DNA of 64,000 nt from SLFH01 sp050486265 (GCA_050486265.1 JBJHCY010000005.1:62001-126000); one strand, 5' to 3'. Shown: positions 28,720-37,857, counted from the stretch's first letter. A program made the numbers and translations. The notes: generated from the sequence alone by a model not told the origin.

Positions 28720-30911
28720 GATCGCACCTCCCCGCTCCCGACCGGCTCGCTGCCCGCCGGCGTCAGCCTGAGCAGCAGGCGCCGGGCGCAGCCCATCGCG
28801 CGCCGGCGAACCCGCTCGTCGGGGTCTTCACCGGCGATCGAGACAATCCGCTCGGCGAGCCGACGCGTCCGCTCGTGGGCGCCGCCGGGGCCTTCGCCCG
28901 GCTCCAACAGCGCGTGCGCCCGCTCGGCCAGCCAGACGCCGGCGAGCCGGTGGGCCTGCCTCGGATCGCCGAGCATCGCGTCGAGCTGGTCCGAAGCGTC
29001 CCCGCTGTCGTCGCTCAGCGGCGCAGGCCCGATCGCGAACAACGCCCGCAACGCGCCGGCACGCACACGGTGATGCTCGTCCTGCTTGAGTTCCAGCAGC
29101 ACCCCGATCTCTTGCTGCGAAGCCGATCGAGGCTTGCTCTCCTGTGGCACTGGCGTTGACAGCGCTCGGACCACGCGTCTTCCGATCGCCTCGGCCGCGT
29201 TGGCCCGCACCCGCCCGTCCGCGTGCGACAGACAGAAATGCAGGGCACGGAGCGATTCGGCGCTGTCGAGTTCGCCCAGCGCCCGGGCCGAGGTCGCCGT
29301 GAGCCGCTCGGCGCCCTCGCCCGAGGGCAGGCGAGCGGCGTCGACGAGTTCTCGCTCGATCTGTGCGCACACACCCAGCGTTCTGGCGACCATGATCCCG
29401 CCGCAACGACCCTCGACAGGCCCGGACCCCACCACCGCCCGGAGCTGCTCGAAGAACGCGTCGGGGTGGCGCTGCAACAGCCGCCGGGCGACCAGCCTCG
29501 ACGGGGCCGAGTCGTGCGACCACGGCGTGTGCCGCTCGTGCTCGGCGGCCGCGATCGTTCGGACGCAAGCATGCGGGCTGCGTCGCAGATGCCCCGCCAA
29601 ACGGAGCCGCTGCCCCGCCCCGGGCCCGATCGACGACGACAGCCAGCCGTCGGCCCCCGCAGTTGACCAGCGGAGCACCGATGATCGCGCGACCGAGGCC
29701 TCGGCGTCGAAGCAGTAATCCGCCAGCTCCGACGGATCGCAGACCCGCGACGCATTGAAACGCACGACCGGATCGGCGTCGGCCAGCAGCGGCGAGAGCG
29801 CCAGCCGGCGCGCCGGGCCGGGCGGCGTCAGCGCGTCGATAAATCTCGGCAACCCGCGCCGCGCGTCGACCGGCAGATGCTCCAGATCCTCGGGCATCGG
29901 CAGCGGCCCGCCCGAGGCGAGCCGGCTTTGCCCCTCCGCGCCCTCGCCCGAGCGCGTTCTTTTGACCTCGATCGTCCGCAGCCCCGCGACGCGGGACGGG
30001 CGGAGCGCCAGGTGCGCCTCGCCCAGCACCGCCTCGTGGTCCAGCGGGCCCGCGGCTCGCGCCAGTCGATCGCGCGCCGGACGGGCGAAGCGTCGGTCGG
30101 CCAGCAGCCGCCACGCGGCGCGCCGGGCCGCGGGCGCTCGGGACCAGCGGAGCACACCCCGAGCGGCGGTCACGCCCGGGTGCTCGCCGGGAGAAAACAG
30201 GCGCGCAAGCCGCTCGCCCGAAGGCCCGGGAGGCAGCCCGCGGGGCGAGGCGAGGACGAGCAACGCCGCGAGCAGCGCGCCCTTTCGCCGGTGCTGGGCG
30301 AACCGCCACCCGGCCTCGGCCAGTTCCTGAACGAGCAGTTCAAGGCCCTCGGGCCCGAGCTCGGTCTCAGTTTCTCCCCCGCGCTGCGGCTCGATCATGA
30401 GCGAGGCGAGCTTCGGCTCGGCCCATGCCACAGGCAGATCCGGCCTCGCGCGGAGCGCCATCGCCAAGAGCGCCCTCTCGGCCTGCTCGTGGACCTCGTG
30501 GGCCGCGGGCTCGTCGGAGGCGAGGATCGCGCCCACCGATCTCGCGAGTTCCGGGAGCGCCATCGCGACGCCGGCGTGGGCGAGCGCGCCGGGGTCGGCG
30601 TGCAGGAGTTTCTCGGCGGCCGCCGCCCATCGCCCGTGGCAGGCCTCGGCGGTCGAGCCCCGGACACCCGAGGGGAGCGAGGGCCAAGCTCGGAGCAGGG
30701 CGACCAGCGCTTCGTCGGCCTGGCGACGGGCCCTCGCCGAGACCCGGCCCTCGGGCAGCAACGCGAGGTCGAGGAGCTCGAGTGTGAGGCGCTCGCGTTC
30801 GGATTCGGTGGCAATACGCAGCCCGGCAACCAACGCCGCCAGCCTCGCGGGGCGGGGCAGCGACCGGACGATCCTGATCCGGTCCTCCAGTGTGTGGGCA
30901 TTGCCGATCAC
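28716..30911 (-). CDS. HEAT-repeat-like alpha-solenoid protein
   Basis: The protein has 731 residues and starts at GTG 30911 (AAGGATGA upstream). It is almost wholly Ala/Leu/Arg-rich helices in tandem pairs, with HEAT/PBS-like segments such as SLRALHFCLSHADGRVRANAAEAIGRR and HRVRAGALRALFAIG near the C-terminus (roughly residues 520-620), and a similar VRFNASRV near 390. No signal peptide or membrane segment is visible. HEAT solenoids act as protein-binding scaffolds. The 4-bp overlap with the small membrane-protein gene suggests a two-protein complex. No enzymatic role is proposed. It is divergent from the gene at 31273. Confidence 0.75.
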   Translation of the reverse strand: MIGNAHTLEDRIRIVRSLPRPARLAALVAGLRIATESERERLTLELLDLALLPEGRVSARARRQADEALVALLRAWPSLPSGVRGSTAEACHGRWAAAAEKLLHADPGALAHAGVAMALPELARSVGAILASDEPAAHEVHEQAERALLAMALRARPDLPVAWAEPKLASLMIEPQRGGETETELGPEGLELLVQELAEAGWRFAQHRRKGALLAALLVLASPRGLPPGPSGERLARLFSPGEHPGVTAARGVLRWSRAPAARRAAWRLLADRRFARPARDRLARAAGPLDHEAVLGEAHLALRPSRVAGLRTIEVKRTRSGEGAEGQSRLASGGPLPMPEDLEHLPVDARRGLPRFIDALTPPGPARRLALSPLLADADPVVRFNASRVCDPSELADYCFDAEASVARSSVLRWSTAGADGWLSSSIGPGAGQRLRLAGHLRRSPHACVRTIAAAEHERHTPWSHDSAPSRLVARRLLQRHPDAFFEQLRAVVGSGPVEGRCGGIMVARTLGVCAQIERELVDAARLPSGEGAERLTATSARALGELDSAESLRALHFCLSHADGRVRANAAEAIGRRVVRALSTPVPQESKPRSASQQEIGVLLELKQDEHHRVRAGALRALFAIGPAPLSDDSGDASDQLDAMLGDPRQAHRLAGVWLAERAHALLEPGEGPGGAHERTRRLAERIVSIAGEDPDERVRRRAMGCARRLLLRLTPAGSEPVGSGEVRS

Positions 30912-31009
30912 GCCGTCGTCATCCTTGCGGGGCGAAGCACCCTTCCATGGGCATCATTCTCGGAAAACTGTGCAACAGGTTGTGGAACCGACAGGAACTC
31001 TTCAATATG

Positions 31010-31039
31010 TTGAGCATGTCCGTGTGTTTCCGGTAGTAT
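31010..31039 (+). promoter_or_regulatory. Upstream sigma-70-type promoter candidate
   Basis: TTGAGC at 31010-31015 and TAGTAT at 31034-31039 are separated by 18 nt, inside an unusually AT-rich patch. It would drive the gene at 31273 with a leader of more than 200 nt. The 361-bp gap 30912-31272 otherwise holds only this patch and a second promoter. Confidence 0.4.
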
Positions 31040-31088
31040 GATCCGTAGGCGACCCGCGGCTTTGTCGCCGCGAGAGCCAAGAAAAAGC

Positions 31089-31117
31089 TTGGGGTATTCA
31101 CCGTGTGTCGCTATAGT
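31089..31117 (+). promoter_or_regulatory. Downstream sigma-70-type promoter candidate
   Basis: TTGGGG at 31089-31094 and TATAGT at 31112-31117 have an ideal 17-nt spacer. The predicted start is near 31124, leaving a leader of about 150 nt before the ATG at 31273. The leader is GC-rich and could fold, but I recognise no riboswitch. Confidence 0.45.
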
Positions 31118-31272
31118 CCACGCTTCCCAGATCGGCTCTCACTGGCGTGCGGGCACACCGATCGGGAGCAACGGATCGAGCGTGCGGCACGCGGTCCGGG
31201 CGAACGCCCTCCGAACCCGAGCAGGGCCATTCAGCAACCGGCGCTGAGCGTCGAGTTGTGGGGACAACGCCG

Positions 31273-31812
31273 ATGAACCCTCAGACGAAGTCCAACAGTC
31301 TCCAATCCTACCAAACAATCCTCTACGACCGGGCCCTGCATCCGGAGCTGTTCCCGCTGCGCGAACGGCGCGTGATCCGCCACGGCTCGTACGAGGCGGA
31401 GCTCTGGCTCATGCCCGGCGGGCACCTCTTCCGCTTCGAGTTCGGCACGATGTGCGCCACGGAGTTGGTGACCGACCAGGAGGGCAACCTGCCAGACTCG
31501 GGCGTGCTCAGCGCCTTCCTCTGCGCCGGCGAACGCGACTTCGACCACCGCTTCCCCAAGGCCAAGGCCGGGTACATGACCACGGTCCAGACCGAGACCC
31601 TCTCGGAAAACCTCTACATGGCCACCTACGAGGAGATGATGGACCACGCCCGCGAGGCCGAGGCGATGAGCTATGCGTGGAACGATGGCGGACCGTGCCT
31701 GAGCGTGCTCGATGTGCAGCGGTACAGCCGCGAGATCCACATGCAGAGCTACCACCTGATCGCCGCGGGGGGCGTGGTGCTCAGGACGCAGTCGATCTTC
31801 GAGCATGAATAG
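31273..31812 (+). CDS. Conserved-looking soluble protein of unknown function
   Basis: The ATG at 31273 gives 179 residues. The sequence is compact and balanced (ILYDRALHPELFPLRERRVI, YEAELWLMPGGHLFRFEFG, FDHRFPKAKAGYMTTVQTE), with alternating strands suggesting a single beta-rich domain. It has no signal peptide, membrane segment or metal motif. The frame continues upstream without a good start, so I choose the first ATG that begins the folded part. Two AT-rich promoter candidates and a long leader upstream suggest strong or regulated expression. I do not recognise the family. Confidence 0.75.
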   Translation: MNPQTKSNSLQSYQTILYDRALHPELFPLRERRVIRHGSYEAELWLMPGGHLFRFEFGTMCATELVTDQEGNLPDSGVLSAFLCAGERDFDHRFPKAKAGYMTTVQTETLSENLYMATYEEMMDHAREAEAMSYAWNDGGPCLSVLDVQRYSREIHMQSYHLIAAGGVVLRTQSIFEHE

Positions 31813-31985
31813 GAACTGTCTTCGTCGCCGGCCTCCGCCGGCGAGAAGTTTTCCGTCTTTGTCGCCGGCCTCCGCCGGCGAGAAGGAACTGTCTTTGTCG
31901 CCGGCCTGAGCTGTCTGAGTCGCCGGCCTGCGCAGGCGAGGGGCTTCCGAAATCCAGCGTTCAATGACGATTCGGGCTCGGAAAA

Positions 31986-32004
31986 CCCGGCCCGGCGAGC
32001 CGGG
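31986..32004. repeat. CCCGGCYC-N3-GAGCCGGG hairpin, copy 1
   Basis: Left arm CCCGGCCC (31986-31993), loop GGC, right arm GAGCCGGG (31997-32004), with one mismatch in the stem. It belongs to a three-copy family in this window. Confidence 0.65.
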
Positions 32005-32342
32005 CCGCCCGGCTGAGTCGCCGGCCTTCGCTGGCGAGGGGTGGCGAGATCGAAGTCGATCGCCGGCTTGGGCCGGCCGCTGCGAGCCTGCACAAGACGA
32101 CACGGACTTCAGCCGATATGCTTCCCGTCATGACAACCGGCCCGCGGACCATCTCGTTCGATGAGCGAATTTCCTCGCCCCGCTGAGGGGTGGGTTGACG
32201 CCGGTCCGTCCGACCACCATCCAGCAGCGGGGCACGACGCGGCTTCCGGCCTTTCGCCGGGAGCGCCCTTCGGCTTTGCGCCGGCAGGGTCCCTCGCGCC
32301 GATACCATCCGGGCCTACCGCCCGCTCGATACATCCAGCCGA

Positions 32343-32361
32343 CCCGGCTCGGCGAGCCGGG
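32343..32361. repeat. CCCGGCTC-N3-GAGCCGGG hairpin, copy 2
   Basis: Perfect 8-bp arms CCCGGCTC and GAGCCGGG surround the loop GGC, about 80 bp before ileS. It has the same architecture as the copies at 31986 and 37806. Confidence 0.7.
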
Positions 32362-32439
32362 CCCCCCACCGAGACCTCCCGCCCCACCACTCCATCGCGG
32401 GGCGATCGATTGTGAAGCAGCCGAAAGCGAGCCATCGCG

Positions 32440-35355
32440 ATGTCCGACGCCGTGCAGAAGCCCAAGAACGCCTACAAGCAGACACTGAACCTGCCCAAGA
32501 CGGCCTTCCCGATGAAGGCCAACCTCGTGCAGAACGAGCCCGCCAGCGAGAAGCGCTGGAACGAGGCCGGGCTGTACAAGAAGCTCATCGAGGGCCGGGC
32601 CGAGGCCGAAGGCTTCGTCTTCCACGACGGCCCCCCCTACGCCAACGGGTCGATCCACCTCGGGCACCTGATGAACAAGTGCCTGAAGGACTTCGTTGTG
32701 CGCACGCAGGCGCTCCTGGGCCGGCGGTGCCCGTTCGTGCCGGGGTGGGACTGCCACGGCCTGCCCATCGAGCACAAGGTCCTCACCGAGATGATCGAGT
32801 CGGGCAAGGCCGCCAAGCTCGAATCGCTCGACGAAGACAACCGTCGCCTGGCGATCCGCGGCGCCTGCAAGAGCTACGCCGAGAAGTACCACAAGGTGCA
32901 GGCGGGGCAGATGCAGCGTCTGCTCACCCTCGCCGATTACGACAACCCCTACCTGACCATGCAGCCCGGCTACGAGGCCTCCGTGCTCGAAGTGCTCGCG
33001 GGCATGGTCGAGAAGGGGCTGGTCTACCGCGCGCGCAAGGCGGTGCACTGGTCGATCGCCAACGAGACGGCGCTCGCCGAGGCCGAGCTCGAATACCAGG
33101 AACGCGAGGACATCTCCGTCTTCGTCGATTTCGAGGCCGAGAGCGCAAGCGCCGTCTACGACGCGTTCGGCGTCGCCGAGGACGACCGCCCGGGCATGAC
33201 CCCGAGCTTCATGATCTGGACCACCACGCCCTGGACGCTCCCGGCCAACCTCGCGATGGCGGTCAACCCGCGCTACACCTATGCGCTGGTGCAGGTCGAC
33301 GGCAACCTCACGGTCATCGCCGAGGACCTGGTCGAGAAGGTCACCAAAGCCGCCAAGGCCGAGGATGTCCGCGTGCTGGCGACGGCCGGGGGCGAGAAGC
33401 TCCTTGGCCTGCGATACCGCCACCCGCTGCGCGACACGCCGCCGGCACCCGACGAGGCCGAGGCGTCGCGCGTGAACCCGGCCAAGGTCTGGTCGATCGT
33501 CGCGGCGGACTATGTCACGCTTGAAGACGGCACCGGCATCGTCCACACCGCGCCCGGCCACGGCGCCGAGGACTACCAGACCGGCCTCCGCGAGGGCCTG
33601 CCCGTCTACTGCCCCGTTCTCGAAAACGGAACCTACGACGAAAGCGTCCCCGACTGGCTGCAAGGCGTGAGCGTCTGGGAGGCCAACGAGACGATCACCG
33701 AGCGCCTGCGCGAAAGCGGCCACCTCTTCTGCGACAACAAGTTCATGCACTCGTACCCCCACGACTGGCGGAGCAAGACGCCGGTGATCTTCAGAGCCAC
33801 CGAGCAGTGGTTCGTCGGTGTCGACCAGGCGTACGAGGTCGGGGGCGAGAAGGCGACGCTGCGCGAGCGGGCGATGCGGGCGATCGATCCGTCGAGCCCC
33901 GACGCCGTGCGGTTCATCCCCGAGTGGGGCCGCAACCGCATGCGCGGCATGCTCGAGTCGCGTCCGGACTGGTGCATCAGCCGCCAGCGCGCGTGGGGCC
34001 TGCCGATCCCCGCCTTCCACACGCCGGGCGGCGAGACGCTGATGACCGGCGCGACGGTCCGGGCTGTTGCCGAAGCCGTGCGCAAGCGCGGCTCCGACGC
34101 GTGGTTCAGAGAATCGCCCGCCGAGCTTCTGGCTGGGTACGACTCCGCCTCCGACCCCGATGCGCCGGCGGATGTCGATCTCTCCACGCTGACCAAGGGC
34201 GGGGACATCCTCGATGTCTGGTTTGAGTCGGGCTGCTCGTGGAACGCCGTGATGCGTCAGCGTTCGGGCGGCGCCGACTACCCCGTCGAGCTGTACCTCG
34301 AAGGCTCGGACCAGCACCGCGGCTGGTTCCAGGTCTCGCTGCTGTGCGCCCTCGCCGAGACGGGTCGGCCGCCCTTCAAGGCGGTGCTCACCCACGGGTT
34401 CATGGTCGACAAGGACGGGCACAAGCTCAGCAAGAGCAAAGGGCACACGATCGAGGCCCTGTTCAAGGACCACGGCGCCGATGTGCTCCGCTGGTGGGTG
34501 AGCTCGCTGAGCTACGAGGGGGATGTCAAGGTCGACGAGGCGTTCTTCAAGCTCGCCGGCGAGAGCTACCGCAAGGTGCGCAACACGCTGCGATTCCTGC
34601 TGAGCAACCTCAGCGACTTCGACCCGGGCAAAGACGCCGTCGCGCTCGACAGCCTGCACCCGACCTCGCCCGACGCGTGGGCGCTGGGCGAGTACGAGAA
34701 GGTGCGCGCGGGCGCGGTCGATGCGCTCGCTCGCTACCAGTTCGCCAAAGCGCACAAGATGCTGTTCGACTTCTGCAACGACACGCTCAGCGCCGTGTAC
34801 CTGGCGGCCGTCAAGGACCGGCTCTACTGCGACCGGCCCGACGCGCCGCGGCGCAGGTCGACGCAGACAGCGGTCTACCACATCGCCGGCGGCCTCTGCC
34901 GCCTGCTGGCGCCGGTGCTCTGCCACACGGCCGACGAGGCGTGGCGCGAGCTGCGTGCGCTCTCGGGCGACACCGACGCGTGCGTGCATCTGGAAACCTT
35001 CCCCGATGCGCCGGGCGTTTCCCCCAGCGACGCGTGGCCGGCGCTCATCGAGCTCCGCGACCGGGCGCTGGCGGCGCTCGAGAAGGCCAAGGCCGACGGC
35101 ATCGAGAACCCCCTCGACGCCGGGCTCACGCTCCCCGACCCCGAAGGCAGGTTCGGAAGTTTCGAGCACGACGACCTGTCGGACCTCATGGGCGTCAGCC
35201 GCGTGGCGCTCAAGGCCGGCGGCGAGATCGAGGTGCAGGACCTCCGCAACGAGCCCCGCTGCGAACGCAGCTGGAAGCGGACGCCCGATGTCCGCGAGCG
35301 TTCCGACGGCGGCGTGCTCTCAGACCGCGACGCGAAGGCCGTGGGTGTGGAGTAG
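32440..35355 (+). CDS. ileS: Isoleucyl-tRNA synthetase
   Basis: The 971-residue class I enzyme has the expected N-terminus (NAYKQTLNLPKTAFPMKANL), the HIGH motif as SIHLGHL, and the KMSKS motif as HKLSKSKG. The CP1 editing domain (TTPWTLPANLAM) and WFESGCSWNAV are also present. It charges tRNA-Ile in the cytoplasm. In E. coli-type IleRS the C-terminus binds zinc through four Cys. Here the matching segment RCERSWKRTPDVRERSD keeps only one Cys, so the zinc site is lost. The start has a weak purine-rich site (AAAGCGAG) upstream. No T-box leader is visible. Confidence 0.97.
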   Translation: MSDAVQKPKNAYKQTLNLPKTAFPMKANLVQNEPASEKRWNEAGLYKKLIEGRAEAEGFVFHDGPPYANGSIHLGHLMNKCLKDFVVRTQALLGRRCPFVPGWDCHGLPIEHKVLTEMIESGKAAKLESLDEDNRRLAIRGACKSYAEKYHKVQAGQMQRLLTLADYDNPYLTMQPGYEASVLEVLAGMVEKGLVYRARKAVHWSIANETALAEAELEYQEREDISVFVDFEAESASAVYDAFGVAEDDRPGMTPSFMIWTTTPWTLPANLAMAVNPRYTYALVQVDGNLTVIAEDLVEKVTKAAKAEDVRVLATAGGEKLLGLRYRHPLRDTPPAPDEAEASRVNPAKVWSIVAADYVTLEDGTGIVHTAPGHGAEDYQTGLREGLPVYCPVLENGTYDESVPDWLQGVSVWEANETITERLRESGHLFCDNKFMHSYPHDWRSKTPVIFRATEQWFVGVDQAYEVGGEKATLRERAMRAIDPSSPDAVRFIPEWGRNRMRGMLESRPDWCISRQRAWGLPIPAFHTPGGETLMTGATVRAVAEAVRKRGSDAWFRESPAELLAGYDSASDPDAPADVDLSTLTKGGDILDVWFESGCSWNAVMRQRSGGADYPVELYLEGSDQHRGWFQVSLLCALAETGRPPFKAVLTHGFMVDKDGHKLSKSKGHTIEALFKDHGADVLRWWVSSLSYEGDVKVDEAFFKLAGESYRKVRNTLRFLLSNLSDFDPGKDAVALDSLHPTSPDAWALGEYEKVRAGAVDALARYQFAKAHKMLFDFCNDTLSAVYLAAVKDRLYCDRPDAPRRRSTQTAVYHIAGGLCRLLAPVLCHTADEAWRELRALSGDTDACVHLETFPDAPGVSPSDAWPALIELRDRALAALEKAKADGIENPLDAGLTLPDPEGRFGSFEHDDLSDLMGVSRVALKAGGEIEVQDLRNEPRCERSWKRTPDVRERSDGGVLSDRDAKAVGVE

Positions 35356-35479
35356 GCGGCGGCTTCTCGGACTTCGCCGATGCCTCCGCGAAACGCGCCG
35401 CCCGCCCGAACGGGTGTTGCGGCGGGGCATCGGTTGTGCCGGGGCATCATCGCCCTTGAGGCGGGCGCGGCTCGGGCCG

Positions 35480-36349
35480 ATGGTCCGGGGTATGCACCAT
35501 CCTCAGAACAACCCGAACCCGGACCAGCCGCGTCGCCCGCTGCACAACGCGATCATCCGCAAGGCCGACCCCGGCGACCAGGCCGAGTTCCTCGAGGCGC
35601 TCGCCCACGAGCTCAACGGCCTGCTCGACGGCTCGATGCGCTCGCTGGCGCTGGCGATGCGTCAGCTCGCCAAGGCGGAAGAGGCCGCGGGCGCAGCGGA
35701 GGCTTCCAGCGAGCCCCCCGCCGAGGCGGGCGCTCTGGGTTCGGCCCAGGAGCGGCTGGCGACGGTGCAGCAATCGCTCGACCGGATGTCGGATCTGGTG
35801 CACGCCGCGATGACCAGCGCCGCGACCTCGATCGGCTCGGCGCTGGTGCCCGGGGGCAAGCCGGTGGCGCTGGCCGAGGCGCTGCGCCACGCGATCGAGG
35901 TCGTCCAGCCGGGCGACAAGCCTGGGCTGAAGATCGATCTGCAGGTCGGCGAAGGGGCGCGAAAGGCTTCCGCGGGCCCGCTGTACGCCGTCGTCCTCAA
36001 CGCCCTGCGCAACGCGGCCGAGTCGATCGACAGCGCCGGCGGCGAAGGCATGATCCGCGTCCGCGCCGCCCTTGCCTCCGGAGAGAGCGAGCGGGGCGAC
36101 ATCCTGCTGGAGATCGAAGACGACGGCCCCGGCCTCCCGCCGGGCATCGAGCCCTCGGATCTGTTTCTGCTCGGCGTGGGGACGCGGGGCTCGGGGATCG
36201 GGCTTGCGCTCTGCGCCAAGGTCGTCGGCGAGATGGGGGGGACAATCTCCATCTCGGCGGGCTCGGGCGGCGGAAGACGCCCCGGGGCGCTCCTCCGCGT
36301 CCGTTGCCCGGCGCCGGCCGAGCCGACCGACATCATCGGGGGCGCTTAA
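35480..36349 (+). CDS. Soluble NtrB-like sensor histidine kinase
   Basis: I start at ATG 35480 (289 residues); ATG 35492 (MHHPQNNPNPDQ) is an equal alternative. There is no membrane segment and no recognisable sensor domain. After about 35 residues comes the dimerisation/phosphoacceptor helix with His43 in LAHELNGLLDG. The HATPase_c domain follows with an N box (VVLNALRNAAESID), G1 (EDDGPGLPPG) and G2 (GSGIGLAL). The kinase probably phosphorylates the regulator that begins 3 bp after its stop. A cytoplasmic kinase paired with a sigma-54 activator recalls NtrB/NtrC and the flagellar FlgS/FlgR pair. Confidence 0.88.
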   Translation: MVRGMHHPQNNPNPDQPRRPLHNAIIRKADPGDQAEFLEALAHELNGLLDGSMRSLALAMRQLAKAEEAAGAAEASSEPPAEAGALGSAQERLATVQQSLDRMSDLVHAAMTSAATSIGSALVPGGKPVALAEALRHAIEVVQPGDKPGLKIDLQVGEGARKASAGPLYAVVLNALRNAAESIDSAGGEGMIRVRAALASGESERGDILLEIEDDGPGLPPGIEPSDLFLLGVGTRGSGIGLALCAKVVGEMGGTISISAGSGGGRRPGALLRVRCPAPAEPTDIIGGA

Positions 36350-36352
36350 AGC

Positions 36353-37780
36353 ATGGCCGAGGACCGTCCCCGTGTGCTGGTGGTCGACAACGACCCCATC
36401 GTCGCCGAATCGCTCGCCGAGTTTCTCTCCGAAGAGGGCTACAGCGCCTCGACGGCCTGCGGCGGCGAGGAAGCCCTGCGCGCCATCGCCAGCGGCGCCG
36501 AGTCGGGCTCTCGCTTCCAGGTTGTGCTGAGCGATGTCTCGATGCCCGGCATGGACGGGATGGAGCTGCTGCGCAAAGTGCGTGAACGCCACCCGGCATT
36601 GGCGTTCGTCGTCATGACCGGGTACGGGGCGATCGAGTCGGCCGTCGAAGCGTTGCGGGCGGGGGCGAGCGATTACCTCACCAAGCCGATCGTCGACGCC
36701 GAGCTGCGCGTCGCGATGGAACGGGCGATGCGCGAGCAGGCGCTGCGCGTCGAGAACTCGACGCTCCGGCGAAGGCTCGACAAGCACGAGGGATTCGAGA
36801 ACATCGTCGGCGCCGACTGCCGCATGCGCAAGGTCTTCGAGCTCGTCGAGGCCGTGGCGCCCAGCCGCACGACCGTGCTGATGACCGGCGAGAGCGGGAC
36901 GGGCAAGAGCCTGATCGCGCGGGAGATCCACCGGCGCAGCCCCCGCAGCAAGAAACCGTTCGTCGAGCTCGCCTGCGGCTCGATCCCCGAGACACTGCTT
37001 GAGAGCGAGCTTTTCGGGCATGTCAAGGGCGCGTTCACCGGTGCGCACGCCGACAAGCAGGGTCGCTTCCAGGCCGCCGACGGCGGGACGCTCTTCCTCG
37101 ACGAGATCAACTCCGCCAGCCCGGGCATGCAGCTCAAGCTGCTCCGCGTGCTGCAGGAACGGAAGTTCGAGCCGGTCGGCTCATCGGAAAGCATCGAGGT
37201 CGATGTCCGCGTCGTGCTGGCGAGCAACCAGGCGCTCGAAGACCTCGTCGCCGACGGACGATTCCGCCAGGACCTCTACTACCGCATCAATGTCGTCAAG
37301 ATCGACCTGCCCCCGCTTCGCGAGCGCGTGGGCGACATCCCGCTGCTCGCCGAGCGGATGCTCGCGGAGTTCTCCGGCGAGCTGAACAAGCAGCTCGTCG
37401 GTTTCTCGGCCGAGGCGATGGACGCGCTGCGACGCTATCCATTCCCGGGCAATGTCCGCGAGCTCCGCAACGCCGTCGAGCGTGCGGCGGTCCTCAGCCG
37501 TTCGCCGACGATCCAGCTCGGCGACTTGCCGCAGACCATCAGCGGTGGCGACTCGCCCCTCGCCGACCGGATCGCCGAGGCGGAAGAAGGCTCGTGGTCG
37601 CCGATGCCGCTGGCCGAAGCGCTGCGCGAGCCGGAGCGGAAGATCCTGCTCAAGGCGCTGGAGGCGAACGACTGGAACCGCCAGCAGACCGCCGACGATC
37701 TTGAGATCAACCGCACGACGCTGTACAAGAAGATGAAGCAGCTGAACATCGAGCCGCCGCCGGATCGGCGGGCGGGTTAG
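36353..37780 (+). CDS. NtrC-family sigma-54-dependent response regulator
   Basis: The protein has 475 residues. The receiver domain (residues 5-125) carries the phospho-acceptor Asp61 in LSDVSMPGMDG. The AAA+ domain (about 145-380) has Walker A GESGTGKS near 180, the sigma-54-contacting loop GAFTGAH near 226 and Walker B GGTLFLDEIN. A Fis-type helix-turn-helix ends the chain (NRQQTADDLEINRTTLYKKM). All parts needed to open sigma-54 promoters are intact. It is 3 bp downstream of its kinase gene. The fliD promoter at 9520 in this window is a possible target, but no direct evidence links them. Confidence 0.95.
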   Translation: MAEDRPRVLVVDNDPIVAESLAEFLSEEGYSASTACGGEEALRAIASGAESGSRFQVVLSDVSMPGMDGMELLRKVRERHPALAFVVMTGYGAIESAVEALRAGASDYLTKPIVDAELRVAMERAMREQALRVENSTLRRRLDKHEGFENIVGADCRMRKVFELVEAVAPSRTTVLMTGESGTGKSLIAREIHRRSPRSKKPFVELACGSIPETLLESELFGHVKGAFTGAHADKQGRFQAADGGTLFLDEINSASPGMQLKLLRVLQERKFEPVGSSESIEVDVRVVLASNQALEDLVADGRFRQDLYYRINVVKIDLPPLRERVGDIPLLAERMLAEFSGELNKQLVGFSAEAMDALRRYPFPGNVRELRNAVERAAVLSRSPTIQLGDLPQTISGGDSPLADRIAEAEEGSWSPMPLAEALREPERKILLKALEANDWNRQQTADDLEINRTTLYKKMKQLNIEPPPDRRAG

Positions 37781-37805
37781 GAATTTCTGCCACGGCTCGT
37801 GGTGG

Positions 37806-37824
37806 CCCGGCTCTCCGAGCCGGG
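37806..37824. repeat. CCCGGCTC-N3-GAGCCGGG hairpin, copy 3
   Basis: Perfect 8-bp arms surround the loop TCC, 26 bp after the NtrC-like stop, followed by TTCTAC. It may act as a weak terminator between the convergent response regulator and TPR genes. Confidence 0.65.
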
Positions 37825-37857
37825 TTCTACCGCCTCTCGATCAAGCATGCACAAAGA

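Larger units (their letters stand above)
31813..32439. repeat. Repeat-rich intergenic region with no convincing gene
   Basis: These 627 bp between the unknown gene and ileS contain imperfect copies of GTCGCCGGCCTCCGCCGGCG followed by AG at about 31824, 31861, 31897, 31920 and 32019. Two CCCGGCTC-type hairpins also lie here (31986-32004 and 32343-32361). Short open frames crossing the region are built from the repeats and lack a ribosome binding site. The region looks like accumulated palindromic elements. Confidence 0.7.

Noticed and set aside
32362..32439. T-box or other tRNA-sensing leader before ileS (also considered before valS and alaS)
   Set aside because: No T-box core or tRNA-acceptor-pairing bulge is visible, and only short repeats or short leaders precede these genes.
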